Source: UBA7803 sp040219135
GTDB taxonomy: Bacteria; Pseudomonadota; Gammaproteobacteria; Pseudomonadales; Azotimanducaceae
Direction of reading: 5' to 3'
Assembly: GCA_040219135.1 (NCBI GenBank)
Contig: JAVJTA010000011.1
Span: forward strand, 124,001-188,000
Length of the DNA: 64,000 nt
Part shown: positions 1 to 7,535 of the stretch, piece after piece
How positions within the stretch are numbered: position 1 is the stretch's first letter
Layout: each line of letters begins with the position of its first letter
Made by a program: the position numbers and the translations under genes
Notes under the pieces: generated by a model
The model's input: only the letters and a program-made list of their open reading frames with translations
The model's database searches: none
Told to the model about the DNA's origin: nothing

Positions 1-260
1 GTCTGGGCGGCAGCGGCCCAGACGCTGGCCGCCGCCAGCAGCTGCAGATCGGCCACCAGCGCAGTCGCCAGCAGCAGCGCGCCGATCTGCGACCGATCGC
101 CGAGCTTCATCAGCGTAGCGAGCAGATTGACGACGATCGAGCTGAACAGCAGCCAGGCACTGTGGTGATCGGGATTATCGATCTCGCCGGTGACGAACGC
201 GACATTCAGGGTCAGCGCCAGGACGATGAAGAAGCCGAAGGCGACCTTCTCTATGCTCAT
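1..260 (-). CDS. DUF6394 family small membrane protein (3' end cut by window edge)
   Basis: The minus-strand frame begins MSIEKVAFGFFIVLALTLNV, continues with an acidic GEIDNPDHH motif, a second hydrophobic helix (SSIVVNLLATLMKLGDRSQ) and a third (LLLATALVADLQLLAAASVW). The order of hydrophobic helix, DNPDHH loop, KLGDR loop and VADLQL helix is what I know of the DUF6394 proteins of gammaproteobacteria. The start is fixed by a strong ribosome site (GGAGGG, four bases before the ATG at 260). The last codons lie beyond position 1. Function is unknown; it is probably an inner-membrane protein of about 100 residues. Confidence 0.75.
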   Translation of the reverse strand, partial: MSIEKVAFGFFIVLALTLNVAFVTGEIDNPDHHSAWLLFSSIVVNLLATLMKLGDRSQIGALLLATALVADLQLLAAASVWAAAAQ

Positions 261-342
261 GCGCCCTCCAGTCAGTGAATGTCTGACTTCCCCGCCTTCG
301 GATTGCAGCACAACGGGGCGGTCAAGGGAACCGCGACGGCGC

Positions 343-1608
343 TCAGCCGGTCTGGTGGAACACCGGCCAGCGCTCGGCGATACGACCGTCCTCCACCACG
401 AGCAGATCGCCGAACTGGAGCATCACGAACTCGCTCTGGGTGGGTCGCAGGAACATGTAGTCGTCCACTGCCAGGTCGACGTCGCTGGCGGTGGCGATGG
501 GGCTCTGGTTGGTGCTCTGGTAAATGGGCTCGGCGACTTGACCCGGCGCCACCATCTTCGCCTTCCAGTAGCCGCCATAGATGTAGTACACGCGTTCCAT
601 CCCGGGCGGCGGCGTGGCCGTGAACGGATTACCTTCGTAGCGCTTGAGGATGGGCGTGGCGATGAAGACCGCCGGCACGTTGGCGGCGAGGTGAAACGTA
701 TCGAAGTCCGTCGGCATCACCACCCCGGAACCGGCGGCCAGATCGTTCATGGTGCGATCGCGCTCGTAAATGCGCAGCGTATGGCTGCCGGCACCGTTGA
801 GCGTCAGCGCGTCCATCGCGATCCCGGCGCTGCGGGCGCCGTCGATGAAGCCGCGGTAGTGCCCGAGAACCTTCACGACTTCCGGATGATCGAGGGTCGC
901 TTCGAGGCCGGTAAGCTGAGGCTCATAGCCCATGAAGCCGGCGAACGCCAGATGCTGCGGATCGCCGGCGATGGTTGCGAGCAGCGGTTTCAGCGCTTCC
1001 GGTTCCGGCAATCCGCCCCGATGCAGGCCGACGTCGATCTCGACGTTGATGCGCATGGCCACGCCCAGCTCCCGCGCCAGCGCCTGGTATTGCAGGAGCC
1101 GGTCATGACTGTCCACCAGCCACTGCACCTGCCGGCCGGGATCGAATCGCGAAGCATCGGCAGCGATCCCCGGCTGGCGCATGAACTCGCGGTAGAACGT
1201 GCGCACCGCCGCCACCGGCATGGGTTTGCCGAGCAGCACGTCGGCATCCGCAAAGGCTTCGGCCACCGCGTTCAGAAAGGGCTGGTGGAACACCATCAGC
1301 GACCGCGTCCCCGCCCGCACCATCACCCGCTCGAGCAGCGGCACCGACGGCAGCGACTTCACCACCACCCGGTAGGTCTTGTCGGGGCCCACCGACTGTG
1401 CGAGCACGTCGATGTTGTGGCGCATGCGGGCGGCGTCGAGGAGCATGACCGGCCGTCCCGGACCGTCGCGCTTGAGCAGGTTGTTGAGCGCGGCGAAGTA
1501 GGCGTCGGTGTGTCCGGTCGCCTGGCCGAATCCGCCCGGGGCCCAGAGCAGCGAGCCGCCGGCGAGCGCCGCCGCGCGCGCGAGCCATTGACGCCGGTTG
1601 AGGGTCAT
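343..1608 (-). CDS. Tat-exported DSD1/alanine-racemase-like PLP-dependent protein
   Basis: 421 residues from the ATG at 1608. The N-terminus (NRRQWL at residues 4-9, then an Ala/Leu-rich stretch ending GQA near residue 30) is a twin-arginine signal, so the protein probably folds with its cofactor before export. The rest resembles the D-threonine aldolase/D-serine dehydratase group of fold-III PLP enzymes: LLDAARMRHNID leads to VVVKSLPS, whose Lys84 is the likely PLP Schiff-base lysine, and a late HLAANVPAVFIATPILKR region follows. The frame stays open to 1710, but that start would run into the divergent gene at 1676, and the Tat signal begins at 1608. Substrate unknown; racemase, aldolase or dehydratase activity on an amino acid is possible. 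Confidence 0.75.
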   Translation of the reverse strand: MTLNRRQWLARAAALAGGSLLWAPGGFGQATGHTDAYFAALNNLLKRDGPGRPVMLLDAARMRHNIDVLAQSVGPDKTYRVVVKSLPSVPLLERVMVRAGTRSLMVFHQPFLNAVAEAFADADVLLGKPMPVAAVRTFYREFMRQPGIAADASRFDPGRQVQWLVDSHDRLLQYQALARELGVAMRINVEIDVGLHRGGLPEPEALKPLLATIAGDPQHLAFAGFMGYEPQLTGLEATLDHPEVVKVLGHYRGFIDGARSAGIAMDALTLNGAGSHTLRIYERDRTMNDLAAGSGVVMPTDFDTFHLAANVPAVFIATPILKRYEGNPFTATPPPGMERVYYIYGGYWKAKMVAPGQVAEPIYQSTNQSPIATASDVDLAVDDYMFLRPTQSEFVMLQFGDLLVVEDGRIAERWPVFHQTG

Positions 1609-1675
1609 GTGACGGAAGTCCCGCTGCATCGCCAGACCGTGCGCTTTGTTCCCGATACCACGGTAGAATTCCTCC

Positions 1676-2911
1676 ATGAACCTGGTCATGTATGCGATCC
1701 CGTTCTTCATTGTGCTGATGGCGCTGGAGTACGTCTACGGCCGTGCGCGCGGTCGCAACACCTACCGCCTTGCCGACACCGTGAACAGCCTGTCGCTGGG
1801 CACGCTGTCACGCCTGACCGGGCTGGTGAAGCTGGGCCTGGCCGGCATGGTCTTCGAATTCGTCCGCGCCCGTCTGGGTCTGGCCACCCTGTCGGCGGAA
1901 TCCTGGGGGTTGTGGGCGCTCGCCTTCGTCGGCTACGACTTCTGCTACTACTGGTCACACCGTTACGGCCACCAGTGGAAGCTGTTCTGGGCGGCTCACG
2001 TGGCTCACCATCAGAGCGAAGAGTTCAACCTCTCGACCGCGCTGCGGCAGACCAGCACCGGCGCGACCTTCGTGTTCTACGTACCGCTCTACCTGCTCGG
2101 CTTTCCCACCGAGATGATCGTCACCGTCGGCGCGCTGAACCTCATCTACCAGTTCTGGGTCCATACCGAGCACGTCCCGTCTCTCGGACCCGTCGAGTGG
2201 CTGCTGGTCACACCGTCGAATCACCGCGTCCATCACGCCAAGAATCCCGGCTACGTCGATCGCAACTACGGCGGCGTGTTCATCGTCTGGGATCGACTGT
2301 TCGGCACGTTCACGGCAGAGCGCGCCGCCGAGCCCTGTGTCTACGGCATCACCCATCCGCTCGGCAGCTGGAATCCGCTGTGGGCCAACGCCCACGTCTG
2401 GCTCGAGACGGCGCGGGACACCGTGCGGACCCGGCGCCTGCGGGACAAAGTTCACCTCTGGTTCTCCAGCCCGGGCTGGCGGCCGGCAGACCTGCCACCC
2501 CGGCAGCACGACTGGCGCGCGCCCAAATACGATCCACCCATGGCGCCGGGCGCCGGCGTCTTGACCTTCGTTCAGTACTGGCTCGTAACGGCGGCTTCGC
2601 TGACGCTGCTGGTGCTGGCCGATGGATTGCCGTACTCCCTGACCCTCAGCGGAGTAACGCTGCTGGCGTTTTCGTTCTACGTCCAGGGAACGTTCCTCGA
2701 GGGACGGGGCTACGCGGTGCGACTGGAACTCGTCCGGCTCGCCCTGCTCGCCGCTGCCACCGCCTGGTGGCAGCCGACCCTGGGCCCGGCCAGCACCGCG
2801 ATCCTGTTCGGCTACGCCGCCGCCAGCCTCGTCGCCGTGGCCTGGCTGCACCTCATGCGCCCGGAAACTTCCCGCACACGGCCGGTGGAATGGACGAGCC
2901 CAACGAACTGA
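1676..2911 (+). CDS. Sterol desaturase / fatty acid hydroxylase superfamily membrane protein
   Basis: 411 residues. An N-terminal membrane anchor (MYAIPFFIVLMALEYVYG) is followed by the di-iron histidine pattern of the family: SHRYGH around residue 94, HVAHHQ around 108, HTEH around 162, and SNHRVHH around 182. A C-terminal third has several more hydrophobic helices. The family uses a membrane di-iron centre and O2 to hydroxylate or desaturate lipids and sterols. It is divergent from the PLP-type gene and overlaps the start of the downstream histidine kinase by 22 bases, so the two may be cotranscribed. The lipid substrate cannot be told from sequence. Confidence 0.9.
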   Translation: MNLVMYAIPFFIVLMALEYVYGRARGRNTYRLADTVNSLSLGTLSRLTGLVKLGLAGMVFEFVRARLGLATLSAESWGLWALAFVGYDFCYYWSHRYGHQWKLFWAAHVAHHQSEEFNLSTALRQTSTGATFVFYVPLYLLGFPTEMIVTVGALNLIYQFWVHTEHVPSLGPVEWLLVTPSNHRVHHAKNPGYVDRNYGGVFIVWDRLFGTFTAERAAEPCVYGITHPLGSWNPLWANAHVWLETARDTVRTRRLRDKVHLWFSSPGWRPADLPPRQHDWRAPKYDPPMAPGAGVLTFVQYWLVTAASLTLLVLADGLPYSLTLSGVTLLAFSFYVQGTFLEGRGYAVRLELVRLALLAAATAWWQPTLGPASTAILFGYAAASLVAVAWLHLMRPETSRTRPVEWTSPTN

Positions 2912-4788
2912 TCCGGGAACATCTGCAGCTGATCTACGACAACACCCGGGATCTGGTGTTTCTGATCGAGGTCGGCCGCAACCGCGACTACCGTGTCGTC
3001 TCCGTAAACCCTGCCTACCTCGAACGCACACAGCTCCACAGAGACCGCGTGGTCGGACGCCCCATCGAGGACGTACTCCGGGACGACCACCTGGAATACG
3101 TGCGCAGCCGCTACGACGAGGCGGTGGCCTGCCGTGGTCTGCATCGCTACGAAACCCGCACCACACTGCGCGGCGAGACGATCTATCTCGACACGACATT
3201 GGTCCCGGTGTTCGACGCTGACGGCCGCTGCACGCACCTGATCGGCGTGTCTCGCGACATCAGCGACAACAAGCGCGAGCGCCAGGCGCTGCGCCACGAG
3301 AAGCAGCGCGCCGAAAACTACCTCGACATCGCCGAGGCGCTGATCCTGGCGCTGGACCGGGACGCCACGGTCACCCTGCTGAACCGCAAGGGCTACGACA
3401 TGCTCGGCTACCCCGAGGGCAGCCTGCTCGGCCGCAACTGGTGCGAACTGTGCATTGCGCCGGACAAAAGGACCGCGTTCATGGCACGGCTGCGCCGGGC
3501 GATCGATGCCGGCGAGGTGGGTCGCAACATCAACTACGTGGCCACCAGCTCCGGCGAGCGGCGCCTGATCAACTGGGCCAACGCGCTGATTCACAATGAC
3601 GACGGCGACGTGGTCGGGGTCCTCAGCTCCGGCGAAGACATCACCGACCGGCGCCTTGCGGAACAGGCCATGATCGCCAGCCAGCGGGTGCTGGCGGCCA
3701 ACGAGGTGGCCGCCGCGGTGGCCCACGATTTCAACAACTCGCTGCAGGGAATCCTCGGCAACATAGAACTCGCGCTGGTCAGCGACGAAGACGAAGCGCT
3801 GCGCGCCCACCTCGATACCGCCGCCAAGCTCGCCGATGACGCCGCACGCCGGCTGCAGGTACTGCGCGGCACGTCCGCCGGGGCGAGCGGCGACGGCGAG
3901 GTCCTGGATCTGAACGAACTCATCGACGATGTCATCGCCCAGACACAGCCGCTGTGAAAGGACGAAGCCCAGCGCCACGGCCGCGACCTCAGGGTCCTCC
4001 GACAGCTCGCCGCCGATATACGACCGATTGCCGGAAACCGCGGTGAACTGCGCAGCGTGCTCTACAACATCGTCAAGAACGCCGTGGAAGCCATCATCGG
4101 CAACGGCACGATCGCAATCTCGTCCCGTTCGGCTGAAGGGCTCGCCGTGATCACGGTGTCCGACGACGGCGTCGGCATGGATACCGCGACCAGCACCAGG
4201 ATCTTCCAGCCGTTCTTTTCCACGAAAGGCCTCGAGGTCGGGCGCGGCCTCGGCATGAGCGCGTCCAACAACATCGTCCGCGCCCACGGCGGCGACATCC
4301 GCGTAGCGTTCTCCGCGCCCGGGCACGGCACCGTCATCGAGGTGCGAATACCCGCACTGCGGCACCGCCTCGAGGATCAGGCGGACAGAGAGCCGGACCC
4401 CGCCGCGGGCCGCCACCATGTTCTCTGGGTAGACGACGATCCGCAGATCCGCAGCCTCGCCAGCGACTACCTGAGCGCCCTGCAGCAGACCGGGGACGTG
4501 GTCGAGAGCGGGGAACGGGCGCTGCAGATGCTCCGGGAACAAACCTACACCGTGGTGATCACCGACATCGGCATGCCGGGCATGAACGGCCTGGAACTGG
4601 CCGCACGGGTTCGCCAGGCGACGGATGGACGCGTCCCGGTCATTGCGCTTACCGGCTGGGGCGATAGTATCAACGAGGACGACGTGCCGCCCTCGGGCAT
4701 CGTGCAGGTGATCGCGAAGCCCGTCAGGCTGCACCAGGTCAGGGAGACGCTGGACGCCCTGCGACCGCAGACGCGATCGCCCACCTGA
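2890..4788 (+). pseudogene. Hybrid PAS-PAS sensor histidine kinase/response regulator with an in-frame TGA
   Basis: Starting at ATG 2890 the frame encodes two PAS domains (about residues 10-125 and 135-255) and a HisKA helix with VAHDFNNSLQ (phospho-acceptor His279). It then meets TGA at 3955-3957. The same frame continues without any shift into a HATPase domain (N-box NIVKNAVEA, G1 DDGVGMD, F-box FQPFFSTK, G2 GRGLGM) and a receiver domain (VDDDP acidic pocket, Asp559 in TDIGMPGMNG, conserved Lys in IAKPV), ending at 4788. In related kinases the broken motif reads TRP-x-WKDEAQ, so the stop sits where Trp is expected (TGG to TGA). As read, the product is a 355-residue sensor without ATPase, possibly with a separate HATPase-REC fragment starting near 4054. 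It could also be a base-calling error. Confidence 0.8.
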
Positions 4789-4816
4789 GGCAAGCGGACC
4801 CGCGACCGCACAGACC

Positions 4817-4852
4817 GATCCGCAACCAGATCCGCGACCAGATCCGCAATGA
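4817..4852 (+). repeat. 12-bp direct repeat, three copies
   Basis: GATCCGCAACCA, GATCCGCGACCA and GATCCGCAATGA lie head to tail between the kinase and the acyl-CoA dehydrogenase, ending just before the ribosome-site region at 4853. The first seven bases (GATCCGC) are identical in all three; the unit drifts only at the end. No reading frame uses it. Confidence 0.8.
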
Positions 4853-4871
4853 GAGAAAGGGGGACCCGAAG

Positions 4872-6119
4872 ATGTCCGACCAGGACAAAGACCTATTCAA
4901 CCTCGCCATGTCCGAGGAAGCCATGCCGCTGATGGACGCGGTGAAGAAACACATCGCCGAGAACGTCGAGCCCATCACCGAGGAGTTCTACGCCCTCGAC
5001 AGGGAGAAGACCGACCGCTGGTCCTGGCACCCGCGTCAGCTGGAGCTTCTGGACGGCGCCAAGGCCGCCGCCAAGAATTCCGGCCTGTGGAACTTCTTCC
5101 TGCCCGATTCCGAGATCGGTCAGGGCCTGACCAACCTCGACTACGCCTACATCGCCGTCGAACTCGGCAAGTACTCGCTGGCCTCGGAAACGCTGAACTG
5201 CAGCGCTCCGGACACCGGCAACATGGAGGTGCTCGAGCGCGTCGGCACCGAGGCGCAGAAGGAGCAGTGGCTGAAGCCCCTGCTCGACGGCGAGATCCGT
5301 TCCGCCTACGCCATGACCGAACCGGGCCTGCCGTCGTCCGACGCCAAGAACATCTCCACGAGCGCCGTGCTCGAGGGTGACGAGTGGGTGATCAACGGCG
5401 AGAAGTTCTACATCTCCGGCGCCGGAGATCCGCGCTGCAAGATCATGATCGTCATGGTCAAGACCGATCCGGACGCGCCGCCGAGCAAGCAGCAGTCGCA
5501 GATTCTGGTGCCCATCGACACCCCCGGGGTGAAGATCCTCGAAGGCATGCAGGTGTTCGGCCACGACCATGCACCCCGCGGCCACATGCACATCGTCTTC
5601 GACAACGTGCGAGTGCCCAGGGAGAACATCCTGCTCGGCGAGGGCCGCGGATTCGAGATCTCTCAGCTGCGGCTCGGTCCCGGCCGCATCCACCACTGCA
5701 TGCGCTCCATCGGAAAGGCCGAGAAGGCGCTCGAGCTGATGGTGAAACGCGGCGCCACCCGCGAAGCGTTCGGCAAACCGATCATCAAGCTCGGCAAGAA
5801 CCTCGAGGTGGTGTCCCGGGCCCGCATCGAGATCAACGCCATGCGCCTGGCGGTGCTGCAGGCGGCCAAGGCCATGGACGTGCTCGGCAACAAGGAAGCG
5901 CGGGTGTACGTCAGTGCGGTGAAAGCGATGGTGCCGGAGAAGGTCTGTCAGATCATCGACGACGCCATCCAGATCCACGGCGCCGCCGGCATTTCCCAGT
6001 GGACGCCGCTGGCCGACCTGTACACCGACATGCGCCACCTGCGCTTCGCCGACGGGCCCGACGAGGTGCACCACATGGTGGTTGGCCGGGCCGAAGTGCA
6101 GAAGTACGGGCTCTGGTAG
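4872..6119 (+). CDS. Acyl-CoA dehydrogenase family protein
   Basis: 415 residues, full length for the FAD-dependent acyl-CoA dehydrogenase family. The N-terminal helical domain is followed by YAMTEPGLPSSD (substrate/FAD loop), the beta domain with INGEKFYISGAG, the FDNVRVPRENILLGEG signature, FGKPI, and the C-terminal IQIHGAAGIS motif. It most resembles the ACAD10/ACAD11-like branch, which tends to act on longer or hydroxylated acyl-CoAs. The start follows an AGGGGGA sequence. It stands alone, 83 bases after the kinase, and converges on the next gene. Substrate chain length is unknown. Confidence 0.92.
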   Translation: MSDQDKDLFNLAMSEEAMPLMDAVKKHIAENVEPITEEFYALDREKTDRWSWHPRQLELLDGAKAAAKNSGLWNFFLPDSEIGQGLTNLDYAYIAVELGKYSLASETLNCSAPDTGNMEVLERVGTEAQKEQWLKPLLDGEIRSAYAMTEPGLPSSDAKNISTSAVLEGDEWVINGEKFYISGAGDPRCKIMIVMVKTDPDAPPSKQQSQILVPIDTPGVKILEGMQVFGHDHAPRGHMHIVFDNVRVPRENILLGEGRGFEISQLRLGPGRIHHCMRSIGKAEKALELMVKRGATREAFGKPIIKLGKNLEVVSRARIEINAMRLAVLQAAKAMDVLGNKEARVYVSAVKAMVPEKVCQIIDDAIQIHGAAGISQWTPLADLYTDMRHLRFADGPDEVHHMVVGRAEVQKYGLW

Positions 6120-6134
6120 CCCACCAGCGGGACC

Positions 6135-6162
6135 GGCCCGCCGCTGGATCAGGCGGCGGGCC
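6135..6162. terminator. GC-rich hairpin between convergent genes
   Basis: GGCCCGCCGC (6135-6144) and GCGGCGGGCC (6153-6162) are exact reverse complements around an 8-base loop (TGGATCAG). The hairpin sits in the 51-base gap between two genes that converge, so it could end transcription from both sides. It lacks a clear run of T on either side. Confidence 0.6.
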
Positions 6163-6170
6163 CAATCCGT

Positions 6171-7373
6171 TCAGACCGGCATGGTTACCGGCAGATCGAG
6201 CAGGGTTCGACCGTACTGCTCGGCGCTGATGTCGAGGTCGAACACCGTGTGACAGCTGAGGGTGTGCAGATCCCTGTGCATCCGCTGCAGCGGATTGTCT
6301 AGGAAGTGCGCGTGAGCGCCGGAGGCTTCCACCACGTCGCGCACCACGTCGCGGGACTTTCGCACCACGTCACCGATCCGAACGCGCAGCCGCGCGCGCT
6401 CGGCATCCGGGCAGATCTCGCCGCTGCGGCCCCACTCCTCCGTCTCCCGGGCCAGCTGCATCAGCAGAATCTCCGCGTTTTCGGCCGCGATCGCGATCTG
6501 TCCGAGCCGGTGCTGGGTCACCGGCTTCTCACCCTGTTTGGTGCTCGTGCCGTAGACCATACGTTCCATCAGTCGCGTCCGGAACAGCTTGACCGCCTTG
6601 CGCGCACAGCCGACCGCCGGCGCCGCCGCGGTCAGTCCGAGCACGGCCATCATCGGCATCCGGTAGAGATGCGAATCCAGCCACTTCGACCCGTCGCTGT
6701 CGCCGCAGCGCATCCGGGTCACGCTGGCGACCCGGTGGGCCGGGACGAACACGTCCTTGACGGCAACGTCGTTGCTGCCCGTTGCGGCCATGCCGGCCAC
6801 CTGCCAGGTATCGATGATCTGCACCTGGTCGACGGGCACCGCAAACATACCGAGATCCGGCTTGTCGGAACCCTCCACCGACATCAGGCATCCGAGCAGT
6901 GCCCAGTCGGCATGCATGATCCCGGTCCCCCACTCCCAGCGGCCGGTGATCCGGTAGCCGCCCTCGACCGGCGTGGCGGTGCCCTTCGGCGCCAGCGTTC
7001 CCGGCGCGATGATGTACGGCTGCGCGCCGAAGATGTCTTCCTGGGCCTGCCGGTTGTAGAGCGACAGCAGCCAGTTGTGTTCCATGCAGAACGTGGTGAC
7101 CCAGGCGGTGGATACGCAGCCCTCACCGAGCGCCATGCCGATTTTCATGAACGTCGACATGCCGAACTCGTAGCCGCCGAAACGCCGGGGCACGAAATAC
7201 CGGTACACGCCGGTCTGCTCGATGGCCCGCATCACCGAATCCACCGGCTTGCGCTGGGCTTCCGCCTCGAATGCATGCGCCTCGAGCAGCGGGACGAGCG
7301 CTTCCACGCGCTCGAGCAGTTGCTGTTCGCTCGGCGCCTGCGTCGCTGCTTCCGTATCGCTCACGTGCTGCAT
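6171..7373 (-). CDS. Acyl-CoA dehydrogenase-fold flavin-dependent monooxygenase-like protein (HsaA/HpaH type)
   Basis: 400 residues. It has the acyl-CoA dehydrogenase fold but the sequence style of group D two-component flavin monooxygenases such as HsaA and p-hydroxyphenylacetate hydroxylase C2. Examples are PRRFGGYEF near the N-terminus, AWVTTFCMEHNW, GGYRITGRWEWGTGIMHADW, WQVAGMAATGSNDVAVKDVFVP, and a C-terminal SGAHAHFLDNPLQRMHRDLHTLSCHTVFD. These enzymes use reduced flavin from a partner reductase to hydroxylate phenols. ATG 7373 is chosen because AGAGGGGGGGA lies upstream and upstream codons look non-coding. No reductase is adjacent; the flavin reductase at 28580 could serve. It is divergent from the TonB receptor operon and has its own promoter. 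Confidence 0.8.
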   Translation of the reverse strand: MQHVSDTEAATQAPSEQQLLERVEALVPLLEAHAFEAEAQRKPVDSVMRAIEQTGVYRYFVPRRFGGYEFGMSTFMKIGMALGEGCVSTAWVTTFCMEHNWLLSLYNRQAQEDIFGAQPYIIAPGTLAPKGTATPVEGGYRITGRWEWGTGIMHADWALLGCLMSVEGSDKPDLGMFAVPVDQVQIIDTWQVAGMAATGSNDVAVKDVFVPAHRVASVTRMRCGDSDGSKWLDSHLYRMPMMAVLGLTAAAPAVGCARKAVKLFRTRLMERMVYGTSTKQGEKPVTQHRLGQIAIAAENAEILLMQLARETEEWGRSGEICPDAERARLRVRIGDVVRKSRDVVRDVVEASGAHAHFLDNPLQRMHRDLHTLSCHTVFDLDISAEQYGRTLLDLPVTMPV

Positions 7374-7391
7374 CGGCCTGTCCCCCCCTCT

Positions 7392-7459
7392 GGCGTCAAA
7401 TGATTTTACACAGCAATCTCGCCGACTCAAGATGCCGTGGCGTAAAATCAATTGACACC
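7392..7459. repeat. 18-bp imperfect inverted repeat spanning the divergent promoters
   Basis: GGCGTCAAATGATTTTAC (7392-7409) and GTAAAATCAATTGACACC (7442-7459) match as reverse complements at 16 of 18 positions, 32 bases apart. One arm carries the -10 of the leftward promoter, the other the -35 of the rightward promoter. The symmetry suggests a shared regulator site or a copied promoter segment. Confidence 0.65.
7403..7430 (-). promoter_or_regulatory. Sigma-70-like promoter of the flavin monooxygenase-like gene
   Basis: On the minus strand, TTGAGT (7430-7425), a 16-base spacer and TAAAAT (7408-7403). The -10 is five of six to consensus. It lies about 30 bases upstream of the chosen start. 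Confidence 0.5.
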
Positions 7460-7480
7460 GCGGGGCGAGAACGATAGAAA
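7452..7480 (+). promoter_or_regulatory. Sigma-70-like promoter of the first TonB receptor operon
   Basis: TTGACA (7452-7457, full consensus), 17-base spacer, TAGAAA (7475-7480, four of six). Expected transcription start is near 7487, just before the operator at 7490. Confidence 0.6.
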
Positions 7481-7489
7481 ATGGCCGCT

Positions 7490-7503
7490 GGTACTTAGGT
7501 ACC
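7490..7503. promoter_or_regulatory. Palindromic operator GGTACTTAGGTACC
   Basis: GGTAC and GTACC arms around TTAG, placed at or just after the expected transcription start of the TonB receptor-P450-MarR operon. That is a usual repressor position. The core TACTTNGNTACCA is shared with the site at 30387, and ACTTAG with sites at 15709 and 35649. A MarR gene closes this operon and is a candidate binder, by inference only. Confidence 0.55.
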
Positions 7504-7535
7504 ACAGCATTTGTCAGCGAAAGGGGAGAGTCGCT

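Noticed and set aside
190..2889. A long open frame on the plus strand running into the histidine kinase
   Set aside because: It is antisense to the PLP-type gene and out of frame with the sterol desaturase. Its composition (Arg/His-rich) is typical of GC-rich shadow frames; kinase homology begins only at 2890.
3958..4056. A frameshift between the two halves of the histidine kinase
   Set aside because: Both halves are in the same frame, so a single nonsense codon explains the break with no insertion or deletion.
2812..4734. A 640-residue open frame on the minus strand opposite the kinase
   Set aside because: No recognisable domain, and the opposite strand has clear PAS, HATPase and receiver motifs.
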